Source of the DNA: Bacteroidales bacterium UBA4293
GTDB lineage: Bacteria; Bacteroidota; Bacteroidia; Bacteroidales; Bacteroidaceae
Direction: 5' to 3'
Assembly (NCBI GenBank): GCA_002395835.1
Contig: DGVD01000004.1
Location: forward strand, 62,001 to 126,000
DNA: 64,000 nucleotides
Below the pieces are notes generated by a model. The model made no database searches. It was not told the origin of the DNA and worked only from the letters and a program-made list of their open reading frames with translations. The translations under genes and the position numbers were made by a program. Position 1 is the first letter of the stretch. Every line of letters starts with the position of its first letter. Below, one piece after another: positions 50,091 through 59,618 of this stretch.

Positions 50091-50117
50091 TTTCATCATA
50101 TTTTTTTCTTAACTTTG
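50085..50117 (+). promoter_or_regulatory. Promoter of the outer-membrane protein gene
   Basis: TTTG (50085-50088), 21 nt, TAACTTTG (50110-50117): both boxes match the Bacteroides consensus. The start site falls near 50125. Confidence 0.75.
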
Positions 50118-50153
50118 CGATGGTTACTGACAAATGCTGATAATAGATTAACT

Positions 50154-50816
50154 ATGAAAAAGTTTTTAGTCATATTTGCTGCACTCTTTTCTTGTACTTT
50201 TGCGTTTGCTCAAGGTGAAGTTGGCAAATGGAGTGCTCATATCCATTTAGGTATGAACATGAATAATTGGGGTGTTAAAAATAGCAGTGGAACTATAAAA
50301 TTCGACTGGACCGATGCCGTGGCAAATATAGAAAGAGTGGAAACGAAATCAAAGTTGGGATTAGTTGGAGGGGCAGAAATGGGTTATCAAGTGAACGGTT
50401 GGTTTAAACCTTCAGTGGGCTTGCTTTTCCAATCGAAAGGGATAAAGGTAAAAGGTTTTGTTTCTGTGCCTAGACTCAATATTAAAGATGTGGAGTCGGA
50501 AAACAAAGGGACACTAGGTTACCTAACTTTCCCCATCATGGCGAATTTTTATATAGTTAAAAACTTAGCATTGAAGTTGGGAATACAACCAGCATTACGC
50601 ATTTCTTGTGATCACGATATGGATGATGAAGTTAAATCTACAGAGTTTTCCATTCCTTTCGGTGTTTCATATGAATATGCGAATTTCATAATTGATGCGC
50701 GTTATTATTGGGGCCTTACTAATCCAGTGAAGGAGTCCTCATATTACTACACGTTTGCTGATGGTGCTGCCAACCAAGGTTTCATGGTAACCTTAGGATA
50801 TAAGTTTGATTTGTAA
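50154..50816 (+). CDS. Outer-membrane beta-barrel protein (PorT-like family)
   Basis: 220 residues with a signal peptide (MKKFLVIFAALFSCTFAFAQ). The rest alternates polar and hydrophobic residues with glycine turns (AEMGYQVNGWFKPSVGLLFQSKGIKV, FPIMANFYIVKNLALKLGIQPALRI) and ends in an aromatic-rich strand (GFMVTLGYKFDL) with a terminal hydrophobic residue, as expected for an 8-stranded outer-membrane barrel. ATG 50154 is chosen because the longer in-frame version starts upstream of the promoter's start site and lacks a signal peptide. Confidence 0.8.
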   Translation: MKKFLVIFAALFSCTFAFAQGEVGKWSAHIHLGMNMNNWGVKNSSGTIKFDWTDAVANIERVETKSKLGLVGGAEMGYQVNGWFKPSVGLLFQSKGIKVKGFVSVPRLNIKDVESENKGTLGYLTFPIMANFYIVKNLALKLGIQPALRISCDHDMDDEVKSTEFSIPFGVSYEYANFIIDARYYWGLTNPVKESSYYYTFADGAANQGFMVTLGYKFDL

Positions 50817-50841
50817 AAAGGATTATTGTTATTTTTTTGAC

Positions 50842-50849
50842 TATATTTG
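50842..50849 (+). promoter_or_regulatory. -7 box of the TlpA-like gene
   Basis: TATATTTG matches TAnnTTTG 18 bp before the ATG; no -33 TTTG at standard spacing. It supports transcription apart from the upstream outer-membrane gene. Confidence 0.45.
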
Positions 50850-50866
50850 CAGTTAATTCTATTGGG

Positions 50867-51940
50867 ATGAAACGTTTTCTCTTCTTGTTGATTATCTCTT
50901 GTTCTTTAACCAATGTTTTGGCTCAAGAATTAGATGTAATCGGGTCGGTATCTCAGAAACAAATACCTCAGATAAGAGAGTCTTTTTTGTTCTTGAGAGA
51001 TCTTTCTACGGGGGAGAAATTAGATAGTTGCAAACTAAATGGAGAAGAATATTCCTTTCATTTAGCTGATGTAAGCCAAAAGAGAGCTATGGTAATAGAA
51101 CCTATTGATGTCTTTTTGGTTGCAGAAAGTGGGAAGGTCTTTGTGAAGTCTGATATGAGTACTGGTGGCTCCTTACTAAATGAATTATGGAATGCATATA
51201 TTCAAGATAGGAACAAGTATGTCCGGGATTTTAATCGTCAGTACCAGGCTGCTAAAAGCGATTTAAATTTGGACAAAAAGCAAAAGTTGGGTTTGCTGAA
51301 ATCTTTGACTGATGAGCATGAGGCTACTTTTTTAAGTCGGGCCATGAATATGATGAGAAGGAATTTAAACAACCCTTTGAACACTTTGACCTTTGTAGAG
51401 TGTATATCTTGGATTAAAGATTATGATGTGTTTGAGAAACTTTATGTTCTGACATCAGAAGTGACTAGAAATTGCCCTATAGTAAGGAATGCTAAAGATA
51501 GGATGGAAAAACAGCATAGTACTTCACCTGGTAAAATGTTTGCTGATTTTGTCATCCCTAATGGAAATTTAGATGGAAGTCAGGCTAAACTTTCCGACTA
51601 TGTCGCAAAGGGAAAATATGTACTTGTGGATTTTTTTGCCAGTTGGTGCGGCCCTTGCAGGAGAGAGGGCATCTATTTAAGGAAAGCCTATGAACTTTTT
51701 CATGAAAAAGGGTTGGAAATACTTAGTGTGGCAATATGGGATAAGCGGGAAGACTCCATAAAAGCATTGAAAGAAGACAATCATTTTTGGCCTCAAATAT
51801 TAGAGGCTGGAGAAATACCTAGTCAAATATATGGTTTCAATGGTATACCGCAGATAATGTTGTTTGACCCTAATGGAATTATTTTAGCACGTGATTTACG
51901 TGGGGAAGAGATTATAAAACAATTAAGCGAGTATTTATAA
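50867..51940 (+). CDS. TlpA-like thioredoxin-fold protein
   Basis: 357 residues with a signal peptide (MKRFLFLLIISCSLTNVLAQ). The N-terminal part is a DUF4369-like beta domain with a helical middle (NKYVRDFNRQYQAAKSDLNLDKKQKL). The C-terminal 140 residues form a thioredoxin domain with active site FFASWCGPCRREG (CGPC) near residue 268 and the cis-Pro motif GIPQIMLFD near 338. It is predicted periplasmic, reducing disulfides and fed by the DsbD-like protein encoded 13 bp downstream. Confidence 0.88.
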   Translation: MKRFLFLLIISCSLTNVLAQELDVIGSVSQKQIPQIRESFLFLRDLSTGEKLDSCKLNGEEYSFHLADVSQKRAMVIEPIDVFLVAESGKVFVKSDMSTGGSLLNELWNAYIQDRNKYVRDFNRQYQAAKSDLNLDKKQKLGLLKSLTDEHEATFLSRAMNMMRRNLNNPLNTLTFVECISWIKDYDVFEKLYVLTSEVTRNCPIVRNAKDRMEKQHSTSPGKMFADFVIPNGNLDGSQAKLSDYVAKGKYVLVDFFASWCGPCRREGIYLRKAYELFHEKGLEILSVAIWDKREDSIKALKEDNHFWPQILEAGEIPSQIYGFNGIPQIMLFDPNGIILARDLRGEEIIKQLSEYL

Positions 51941-51952
51941 AACAAATAAAGT

Positions 51953-53998
51953 ATGAAGAATATTAGTATCTTTCTTACATTGTTTCTGGTCACTTTGGTT
52001 GCTCAGGGCCAGGTAAACGTGAAGGTAGCTCAAAAGCAAACAGCTCCAGATACCTTTGATTTGATTTTTACATGTTCTATCGAAGAAGGCTGGCACATCT
52101 ATTCTACAACTGAAGAGAATGGTCCTATCCCTACTTCTTTTAATGTGGATAAGAAAGAAGGGGTAGAATTAGTTGGAGAATTGAAGTCTAAGACACAACC
52201 TTTGTCTCACTATGAGGATGTTTTTGATGCTAATGTTTCTTATTATGAGAACTCTGCTGAGTTTACTCAGACAGTGAGAATTACAGGACCAACTTATTCT
52301 ATTGAGGGCTATTTGGAATATGGTGCATGCAATGATCAAAATTGTATGCCTCCTACCTCTGTGGATTTTAAGTATGAAGGTACTGGGGTTGAAAAAAATG
52401 TGGAGCCTGTAAAGGAGGTAGCATCCCTTTTGGAAAAAGATGGGTTGTCTTCAGAGGAAAAAGAGGTAGTGGATGAAACAAAGGCTTCTGATACTATAAC
52501 AGTGAATACATCTTCCCAACCATCAGCTGCATTAGGAGACTTATGGAGCCCTGTCATCAAAGAATTGAGCAGCTACGGTGAACAGAATGAGACTTCTAAT
52601 AAGAGTCTTTGGGCTATTTTTGGCTTAGGCTTTTTAGGTGGTTTGATAGCTTTGTTTACACCTTGCGTTTGGCCTATTATCCCAATGACCGTTAGTTTTT
52701 TCCTGAAACGTTCTAAAAATGACAAGATAAAAGGAATACGTGATGCTATCACATATGGTATTTCTATTGTTATAATCTACGTGTCACTTGGTTTGATTAT
52801 AACTTTAATATTTGGTGCCAGTGCTTTGAATTCTTTGTCGACTAATGCTATTTTCAATATATTCTTCTTCTTGATGTTGGTGGTATTTGGTGCATCCTTC
52901 TTGGGTGGCTTCGAAATCACTCTCCCATCAACATGGAGTAATGCGGTTGATAATAAGGCGAGTAGTTCAGCAGGCTTTTTAAGTATCTTCCTCATGGCAT
53001 TTACTTTGTCGTTAGTTTCATTCTCATGCACAGGACCTATCATTGGATTCTTACTGGTAGAAATGGCTACGGCTAATATTATTGGACCTACGGTAGGTAT
53101 GTTAGGTTTTGCTATTGCATTAGCTTTGCCATTTACTTTTTTTGCACTTTTTCCTACGCTGCTGAAGAGTGTACCTAAGAGTGGTAATTGGATGAATGTG
53201 ATAAAGGTTACACTAGGTTTCATCGAATTGGCTTTTGCATTGAAATTTTTCTCTGTAGCCGACTTGGCATATGGATGGCACTTGATGGATCGTGAAGTAT
53301 TCCTATGTTTATGGATTGTCTTGTTTGCACTTCTTGGTGCTTATCTAATTGGGTGGATTCGATTCCCTCATGATGAGGACGTCTATGATGAGGAGGGAAA
53401 TGTTGTGGTAAATCCTCGTACTTCTATTCCAAGGTTCTTCATGGCACTCATATCTTTTTCTTTTGCCTTGTATATGGTACCAGGACTCTGGGGTGCCCCA
53501 TGTAAGGCTGTTAGTGCTTTTGCACCTCCAATGAATACTCAGGATTTCAATCTGGCTAAAAGCGATGCAGTTGAGGCTCAATTCAAGGACTATGAAGCAG
53601 GTATGCAATATGCAGCTGCTCAAGGGAAACCTGTATTGATTGATTTTACGGGTTTTGGTTGTGTAAACTGCCGACAGATGGAGGCTGCAGTCTGGACTGA
53701 TGAAACCGTAAAAGATTTAATTGAGAATAAATATGTTCTTATTTCATTATATGTAGATGACAAGACCCCATTGCCTGAGATTGTTGAGGTGAAAGAAAAT
53801 GGACGTACCAGAAAGTTACGGACAATAGGTGATAAATGGAGTTATTTTCAGCGTACAAAGTTTGGATCGCAAACTCAACCATTTTATGTCCTTCTAAATA
53901 ATGAAGGCAAGCCATTGAATAAGAGTTATAGCCATGATGAAAGTATTTCAAATTATATTGAATTTCTTAATACTGGTTTAAAGAATTATAAGAAATAA
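51953..53998 (+). CDS. dsbD: DsbD-like thiol:disulfide interchange protein
   Basis: Transfers electrons from cytoplasmic thioredoxin to periplasmic acceptors. It is 681 residues: signal peptide, N-terminal alpha domain (about 20-140; EEGWHIYSTTEENGPIPTSF, YGACNDQNCMPPT), linker, then about eight transmembrane helices (about 215-500) with the conserved cysteines in FTPCVWPIIPMTVSFF and SFSCTGPIIGFLL, and a C-terminal thioredoxin domain with GFGCVNCRQME (CVNC). All four redox-relevant cysteine pairs appear. It is an operon with the upstream TlpA-like gene and 1 bp before the cysteine desulfidase-like gene. Confidence 0.9.
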   Translation: MKNISIFLTLFLVTLVAQGQVNVKVAQKQTAPDTFDLIFTCSIEEGWHIYSTTEENGPIPTSFNVDKKEGVELVGELKSKTQPLSHYEDVFDANVSYYENSAEFTQTVRITGPTYSIEGYLEYGACNDQNCMPPTSVDFKYEGTGVEKNVEPVKEVASLLEKDGLSSEEKEVVDETKASDTITVNTSSQPSAALGDLWSPVIKELSSYGEQNETSNKSLWAIFGLGFLGGLIALFTPCVWPIIPMTVSFFLKRSKNDKIKGIRDAITYGISIVIIYVSLGLIITLIFGASALNSLSTNAIFNIFFFLMLVVFGASFLGGFEITLPSTWSNAVDNKASSSAGFLSIFLMAFTLSLVSFSCTGPIIGFLLVEMATANIIGPTVGMLGFAIALALPFTFFALFPTLLKSVPKSGNWMNVIKVTLGFIELAFALKFFSVADLAYGWHLMDREVFLCLWIVLFALLGAYLIGWIRFPHDEDVYDEEGNVVVNPRTSIPRFFMALISFSFALYMVPGLWGAPCKAVSAFAPPMNTQDFNLAKSDAVEAQFKDYEAGMQYAAAQGKPVLIDFTGFGCVNCRQMEAAVWTDETVKDLIENKYVLISLYVDDKTPLPEIVEVKENGRTRKLRTIGDKWSYFQRTKFGSQTQPFYVLLNNEGKPLNKSYSHDESISNYIEFLNTGLKNYKK

Positions 53999-53999
53999 T

Positions 54000-55292
54000 A
54001 TGTTAGCAAAGGAAAAAAGAGAACAGATTATATCATTGATTCATAAGGAAGTGGTGCCAGCTATTGGCTGTACAGAGCCAATGGCAGTGGCTTTGTGTGT
54101 GGCAAAAGCTTCTGAAACATTAGGCCAAAAGCCCGAACAAATAACGGTATTGCTGAGTCCGAATATCTTGAAAAATGCGATGGGAGTGGGCATCCCAGGT
54201 ACAGGGATGATAGGCTTGCCTATTGCAGTAGCTTTAGGAGCCTTAATTGGTAAAAGTGAGAATGGATTAGAAGTTTTGTGTGATACCACACCTGAAGCAG
54301 TAGAGGAAGGCAAAAAATTTTTAGAAGAGAATAGAATAAAGATTAAACTAAAAGACAAAAACGTTGATAAACTTTATATAGAGGCAACTTGCTCTGCTAA
54401 TGGTTCAACGGTTGTTGCTATTATAGCTGGTCGACATGATAATATTGTCTATTTGGCCAAAGATGAACGAATTCTTCTTGATGCTAGAGATGAAATACAA
54501 AATGAGGAGAATTGGTCTCCTTTAAAGTTGACACTTCGTGAAGTCTATGATTTTGCGATTTCTACACCTCTAGAGGAACTTAAGTTTATTAATGAAGCTA
54601 GAGAATTAAATGAGAAAGCTAGTGAAGAAGCGTTGAAAGGTAATTATGGGCATAATTTAGGTAAGATTTTGTCTAGACCTTTAGGACGAGGTATAATGGG
54701 AGAGAGTATGTTTTCTCATATGCTTTCTGCTACAAGTAGTGCTTGTGATGCTCGTATGGCTGGAGCTATGATTCCTGTTATGAGCAATTCGGGTAGTGGA
54801 AATCAAGGAATAGCAGCAACTATGCCTATAGTGGTTTTTGCCGAAGAAAATCATAATACAGATGAGGAGTTAACTCGTGCTTTGATATTAAGTCATTTGA
54901 CTGCTATCTATATTAAACAGAGTCTTGGGCGTCTTAGTGCTCTTTGTGGATGTGTAGTAGCATCTACTGGTTCTAGTTGTGGGTTAACATATTTAATGGG
55001 TGGAAATTTTGAACAGATTTCTTATTCTGTAAAAAATATGATTGCAAATTTAGCTGGCATGGTATGTGATGGTGCAAAGCCTAGCTGTGCACTGAAGGTC
55101 TCTAGTGGAGTCTCTACAGCCGTTTTATCTGCTATGTTGGCTGTCCAGAATCAATATGTAACTTCTGCAGAAGGACTAATTGAAGATGATGTGGATAGTT
55201 GTATTTATAATCTAACTCGTTTGGCTTCAGAGGGAATGGATGATACAGATAGGATGGTCTTAGATATAATGACGCATAAAAAGAAAAAATGA
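54000..55292 (+). CDS. L-cysteine desulfidase/serine dehydratase-like protein (UPF0597)
   Basis: 430-residue iron-sulfur lyase of the UPF0597 (CyuA/YhaM) family, which breaks cysteine (or serine) into pyruvate, ammonia and sulfide. Signatures: VVPAIGCTEPMAVALC near 15-30 with the cluster Cys, SNSGSGNQGIAATMPI near 260-276, GCVVASTGSSCGLTYLMGG near 315-333 and VCDGAKPSCALKVSSG near 355-370. Three cysteines fit the [4Fe-4S] site. It starts one base after dsbD stops, so it is translationally linked to the thiol redox genes. Confidence 0.88.
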   Translation: MLAKEKREQIISLIHKEVVPAIGCTEPMAVALCVAKASETLGQKPEQITVLLSPNILKNAMGVGIPGTGMIGLPIAVALGALIGKSENGLEVLCDTTPEAVEEGKKFLEENRIKIKLKDKNVDKLYIEATCSANGSTVVAIIAGRHDNIVYLAKDERILLDARDEIQNEENWSPLKLTLREVYDFAISTPLEELKFINEARELNEKASEEALKGNYGHNLGKILSRPLGRGIMGESMFSHMLSATSSACDARMAGAMIPVMSNSGSGNQGIAATMPIVVFAEENHNTDEELTRALILSHLTAIYIKQSLGRLSALCGCVVASTGSSCGLTYLMGGNFEQISYSVKNMIANLAGMVCDGAKPSCALKVSSGVSTAVLSAMLAVQNQYVTSAEGLIEDDVDSCIYNLTRLASEGMDDTDRMVLDIMTHKKKK

Positions 55293-55320
55293 AAAAGGGC
55301 TTGCATCGCAAGCCCTTTTT
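55292..55320. terminator. Bidirectional terminator between the desulfidase-like gene and GH3
   Basis: A perfect 13-bp stem (55292-55304 with 55308-55320; AAAAAGGGCTTGC/GCAAGCCCTTTTT), 3-nt loop, A run left and T run right, between convergent genes. Confidence 0.92.
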
Positions 55321-55322
55321 TA

Positions 55323-57689
55323 TTAATCTTCTCTATTAGGGGTTTCCCATTTTGTGGTGGTTGTACAGTTGAAACTGATAGGATCACAATTGCCAACCTT
55401 AGCTTTAAATTCACCTTTTTCAAGAATCCATTTTTCATCGTAGCCTACGAATGCCAAGTCACTAGCTTTCACTTTCAAGGTTACAGTTTTTGTTTCTCCT
55501 GGCTGAAGTGATACTTTGTCGAACGCACGTAGACGCTTGTTGTCTGGAGTGATTGAGGCTACTACGTCAGAAATAAATAACAATACAGGTTCTTTGCCAG
55601 CCATATTACCGGTATTGGTTACGTCTACAGTAAAAGTAAGTTCATCGTTTACATTAAAATCTTTCTTGTCTACTTTTAGATTACTGTAATTGTAAGTAGT
55701 ATAACTGATTCCATCTCCAAATTGATAAAGAACATCCATAACAGCGTCATAGTTATAGTTTCCATCCATTTGTCCCATATTTTGGCATGGCTTATAATCA
55801 TATGTTTGGATAGCATCAATATGGCGGGAATATGTGAACGGCATTTTTGCACTGAAATTAGCATCACCAGCTAATAGGTTTGCTAGAGCAATGCCTCCAT
55901 AATTGCTAGGAAGAAAAGCATCGATGGTTGCCTTTGCAAGTGGTTCTATATCTTTAATAATTCGAGGACGACCTTCATTCAAAACCATGATTATTGGTTT
56001 GCCAGTTTTGGCCAATGCTTTTACTAGGTCTTGCTGATTCTTGCTCAAATTGAAATCATCTAGATTTCCAGGGGTTTCTGCGTATGAGTTTTCACCAATT
56101 ATGGCAATAATAACATCTGCGTTTGCTGCAGCTTTTACAGCACTTTCAATGTCTGGTTCATTTTCACGTTCAAAGTTACCATTGCCCTCAACGTAAGTGA
56201 CTCCTTCAACTAAAGTTACATTGTTTTTACCAAATTTATCTCTGATTGCCTCGTAGAAGGTTTTGTATTTGGCGATAGCTTTGCAAGCTTCATTAGCCCG
56301 GTCACCTTGCCAGCTATAACTCCAACCACCTGTTTGAGCACGATAACTGTTGCTATTAGGACCAGTTACTAAAATCTTAGTACCCTTTTTCAATGGTAAG
56401 ATGTTGTCCTTATTTTTCAAAAGAACGATACATTCTTCAGCCATGGCAATAGCTTCTTTAGCAAAATCATCGCTTGCGAACTTATTATATTTCTTAGCTA
56501 AGTTATTGGTGTCAATATCCCAAGTAGACTTGTCCATCAGGTTCAAACGATATTTTAGGCGTAGAATACGACGGACTGCATCGTCAATACGAGACATCTT
56601 GACACGGCCTTCATTAACTAGTTCTTTTAAAAGATCACAGAAATCTACACTATATGGATCCATTGACATGTCAATGCCTGCATTTATGGCTATTTCAATG
56701 GCTTCTTTTTTATCTGCAGCAATATGATCACGAACGTAAAGATTGTTTATGTCTGCCCAGTCGGTTACAATCATACCATCCCAATTCAAACCTACTTTGA
56801 ACCAGTCAGTCAGCATTTCCTTGTTAGCATGGAATGGCATACCATTGTTTACGCTTGAATTAACCATGATAGAAAGTGCTCCAGCCTTTGCACAATTTTT
56901 GAATGGCTCAAAGTATTTTTCCTTGAGCTCGCGATTAGTTATACTTGAAGGTGTGCGATCTTTTCCGTTAGTTGGTACACCATAGGCCATGTAATGTTTT
57001 AGACAGGCTGCAGTATGGTACATATCAATATGGTTTGGATCTTCACCCTGAAAACCTTTTACAGATTGAATAGCCATCTCAGAGTTAAGATATACGTCTT
57101 CTCCAAAACTTTCCCACATACGACTCCATAAAGGTTGACGACCTAAGTCCATGACAGGGGCATAAATCCAAGGTATCAGACATGCACGACTTTCGTAAGC
57201 TGAAATTTCTGATATGCGGTGTGGAATATTACGGTTAAAAGAAGCAGCTTGGTTTATTTCTTGAGGGAAGAGTGTTCCACCGTAAGTGTATGTGGTACCG
57301 TGCATTTGGTCTACACCATATATTTGTGGAATACCGGTTTCTGCCATAGACTCTTGATTCAGTCTACGAATACCCGTTGCCCAACTTTCTGGTGTTTGAG
57401 CCATACTTAATGGTACATTAAGGATGGAGCCCACTTTATACTGTCGCAGAACTTTTTTGAGATTCTCCTCACTGAGATTCCACTTACTTCTATCACTGAA
57501 GTCTGTGATGGCATCTACCGTAATTTCACACATTTGTCCGATTTTCTCATCCAATGTCATCTTGGCTAAGGTAGCCTCTACCTTTGCTTCGATTTCAGCA
57601 TTGTAAGGAATTGCAGGCTTTATTTGTGCCTGAATTGTAGTTGTTATTCCCATACAACATCCAATTACGATTGTTCTAAAATACTTCAT
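55323..57689 (-). CDS. bglX: Beta-glucosidase, GH3 family (BglX-like)
   Basis: Secreted or periplasmic exo-beta-glucosidase, 788 residues, with a signal peptide (MKYFRTIVIGCCMGITTTIQAQ). The N-terminal GH3 barrel includes MTLDEKIGQMCE, YGVDQMHGTTYT, the Lys/His site HTAACLKHYMAYG and the nucleophile GMIVTDWADINN near 312. The second GH3 domain follows (VTGPNSNSYRAQTGG..., IAIIGENSYAETPGN), and the end (about 680-788) is an Fn3-like domain (TVDVTNTGNMAGKEPVLLFISD). It lies 22 bp downstream of the dGTPase gene on the same strand. Confidence 0.93.
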   Translation of the reverse strand: MKYFRTIVIGCCMGITTTIQAQIKPAIPYNAEIEAKVEATLAKMTLDEKIGQMCEITVDAITDFSDRSKWNLSEENLKKVLRQYKVGSILNVPLSMAQTPESWATGIRRLNQESMAETGIPQIYGVDQMHGTTYTYGGTLFPQEINQAASFNRNIPHRISEISAYESRACLIPWIYAPVMDLGRQPLWSRMWESFGEDVYLNSEMAIQSVKGFQGEDPNHIDMYHTAACLKHYMAYGVPTNGKDRTPSSITNRELKEKYFEPFKNCAKAGALSIMVNSSVNNGMPFHANKEMLTDWFKVGLNWDGMIVTDWADINNLYVRDHIAADKKEAIEIAINAGIDMSMDPYSVDFCDLLKELVNEGRVKMSRIDDAVRRILRLKYRLNLMDKSTWDIDTNNLAKKYNKFASDDFAKEAIAMAEECIVLLKNKDNILPLKKGTKILVTGPNSNSYRAQTGGWSYSWQGDRANEACKAIAKYKTFYEAIRDKFGKNNVTLVEGVTYVEGNGNFERENEPDIESAVKAAANADVIIAIIGENSYAETPGNLDDFNLSKNQQDLVKALAKTGKPIIMVLNEGRPRIIKDIEPLAKATIDAFLPSNYGGIALANLLAGDANFSAKMPFTYSRHIDAIQTYDYKPCQNMGQMDGNYNYDAVMDVLYQFGDGISYTTYNYSNLKVDKKDFNVNDELTFTVDVTNTGNMAGKEPVLLFISDVVASITPDNKRLRAFDKVSLQPGETKTVTLKVKASDLAFVGYDEKWILEKGEFKAKVGNCDPISFNCTTTTKWETPNRED

Positions 57690-57711
57690 GTTGTTTATAT
57701 AATAATAAGGT

Positions 57712-59052
57712 TTATACTATTGGAAGTGAGTTCCCATTAATTTTGTGGTAAAGGTCTAAGGCAAAAACATCGGTCATTCCTGAAATGTAATCCAGAACGG
57801 CCATAACCTTACCATAAGTTGTGCTTGCGTTTATTTCGTATTGTTGGCTTACTCGTTTAATAAGCAGTTTAGAATAAGCCTTATTCGGATTCATTACAGC
57901 ATCTGTGAAGGCTTCAATAAGTGTACTGATAACTTTGAAACCTGCTAATTCAATATCAACAACATCTTTTGCCGAATAGATATTCTTGAATGACTTTTCT
58001 ATGCAAAGTTGATATGCTTTACGTGGAATACTACTAATGTGTTGGATGAGGCTTCCTTCAAATGTACCATTTAAGATTTCTTCCTCGTGGGCTATGAAGG
58101 TCTTTGTGCATTCGTGAACTAAGCAACTGATGACACAGGAGCGCAAATATACAATCTGTTCATTAATGTCTGTGACGAAACTACAAGTATCTAAAATGCG
58201 TTTTTTCCTGTTTTCATCGAAAAATTCCATCATCAATTCTTTCGTTTCATCAGTACTTATAAATTTTAATTTATGAGCATCTTCTATGTCCATGATTTCA
58301 TAGCAGATATCGTCGGCTGCTTCTACTAGATAGACTAGAGGATGCCGGGCAAATTTTAGGGGGTTACCTGGTTCGCTTAATTGTAAAATACCTAATTCTT
58401 GTGCAATCTTAAGATAATCATTTTTTTCACTTTGGAAGAAACCAAATTTTTGTTTCTTATTAGAAAGACTAGACTCAAAAGGATATTTAACAATACTAGC
58501 TAAGGTTGAATAGGTCATGACGAATCCACCAGGTCTGCGTCCAACAAACTGGTGAGTAAGTAGCCGAAATGCATTAGGATTCCCTTCATAATGGGTGATA
58601 TCTTCCCATTCAGCCTGCGATAGCTGGTTCTTAAGCGCTAACCCGTCCCGTTCTGAAAAATAGGTGCCGATAGCAGTCTCACCAGAATGACCGAATGGTG
58701 GATTACCCATGTCGTGTGCTAAACAGGCTGCTGATACGATGGCACCAATTTCAGGAAGGTGAGTGCTTGCTAATTCTGGGTGGGCCTCAATTAGTTTATT
58801 GGCAACTTCGGAACCTAGAGAACGTCCTACACTAGCTACTTCAATGCTGTGTGTGAGTCTATTATGGACGAAGATACTGCCTGGGAGTGGAAAAACTTGT
58901 GTCTTGTTCTGAAGCCTTCGGAATGGTGCTGAAAATACTAACCTGTCATAATCCCTTTGGAATTCACTCCGGTCATGTGTTTTATAACCGTCCAATGATT
59001 CTTGTCCCAGTCGTTTTGTGGATAGTAGTTTCTCCCAGTTCATCCTAGTCAT
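57712..59052 (-). CDS. dgt: Deoxyguanosinetriphosphate triphosphohydrolase (dGTPase)
   Basis: HD-superfamily enzyme that removes triphosphate from dGTP or other dNTPs, limiting nucleotide pools. It is 446 residues. YDRLVFSAPFRRLQNKTQVFPLP at 35-57, the first His in VHNRLTHSIEVASVGRSLG (near 63-81) and the HD pair in SAACLAHDMGNPPFGHSGE (near 108-126) are intact. The start may be ATG 59043 (three codons in) since family members begin MNWEKLL; I report the longest form. Its -7 box is CAAAAATA on the plus strand (59075-59082). It diverges from dut, another dNTP-pool gene. Confidence 0.92.
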   Translation of the reverse strand: MTRMNWEKLLSTKRLGQESLDGYKTHDRSEFQRDYDRLVFSAPFRRLQNKTQVFPLPGSIFVHNRLTHSIEVASVGRSLGSEVANKLIEAHPELASTHLPEIGAIVSAACLAHDMGNPPFGHSGETAIGTYFSERDGLALKNQLSQAEWEDITHYEGNPNAFRLLTHQFVGRRPGGFVMTYSTLASIVKYPFESSLSNKKQKFGFFQSEKNDYLKIAQELGILQLSEPGNPLKFARHPLVYLVEAADDICYEIMDIEDAHKLKFISTDETKELMMEFFDENRKKRILDTCSFVTDINEQIVYLRSCVISCLVHECTKTFIAHEEEILNGTFEGSLIQHISSIPRKAYQLCIEKSFKNIYSAKDVVDIELAGFKVISTLIEAFTDAVMNPNKAYSKLLIKRVSQQYEINASTTYGKVMAVLDYISGMTDVFALDLYHKINGNSLPIV

Positions 59053-59074
59053 CTTCTGAATCGTTTAATTATTG

Positions 59075-59082
59075 CAAAAATA
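59075..59082 (-). promoter_or_regulatory. -7 box of dgt
   Basis: Read leftward it is TATTTTTG, matching TAnnTTTG, 23-32 bp from the two candidate start codons. No clear -33 box. Confidence 0.5.
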
Positions 59083-59146
59083 CATTGAAAATATTAACTG
59101 AGGGTTGTTTTCTTTAGAAAAAGTGGAAAAAATGATGGATTTTATG

Positions 59147-59154
59147 TAAATTTG
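59147..59154 (+). promoter_or_regulatory. -7 box of the dut operon
   Basis: TAAATTTG matches TAnnTTTG, 29 bp before the dut ATG. The -33 region lacks an exact TTTG. Confidence 0.55.
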
Positions 59155-59183
59155 CATATCAAATATCAGTGTATTGAATAGTT

Positions 59184-59618
59184 ATGGACGTACAAATTAT
59201 TAATAAAGGTCATCATCCTCTTCCACAATATGCTACAGATATGTCTGCAGGTATGGATATACGCGCTAATTTGGATCAACCCATTGTTTTGAAACCAATG
59301 CAACGCTGTTTAGTTCCAACCGGTTTGTTTATATCTTTGCCTGATGGATATGAGGCTCAGATTCGTCCTCGTAGTGGCCTAGCTTTGAAGAAGGGTGTGA
59401 CAGTTTTAAATACTCCTGGGACAATAGATGCTGATTATCGTGGTGAAATTGGTATTATTCTAATAAACTTGTCTCAAGAAGATTTTGTTATTGAAGATGG
59501 TGAGCGTGTAGCTCAAATGATTATTACCCGTTATGAGCAGATACGTTGGAGGCCTGTTGAAGTTTTGGATGAAACAGAACGTGGAGCAGGTGGATTTGGG
59601 CACTCTGGTGTAAAATGA
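59184..59618 (+). CDS. dut: dUTP diphosphatase
   Basis: Trimeric dUTPase that keeps uracil out of DNA and supplies dUMP for dTMP synthesis. It is 144 residues. All motifs are in order: MSAGMDIRANL near 21, PRSGLALKKGVTVLNTPGTIDADYRGEIGI near 72-101 (including the catalytic Asp), QMIITRYEQ near 112 and the C-terminal RGAGGFGHSG flexible motif. Its stop overlaps the next gene by 4 bp. Confidence 0.97.
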   Translation: MDVQIINKGHHPLPQYATDMSAGMDIRANLDQPIVLKPMQRCLVPTGLFISLPDGYEAQIRPRSGLALKKGVTVLNTPGTIDADYRGEIGIILINLSQEDFVIEDGERVAQMIITRYEQIRWRPVEVLDETERGAGGFGHSGVK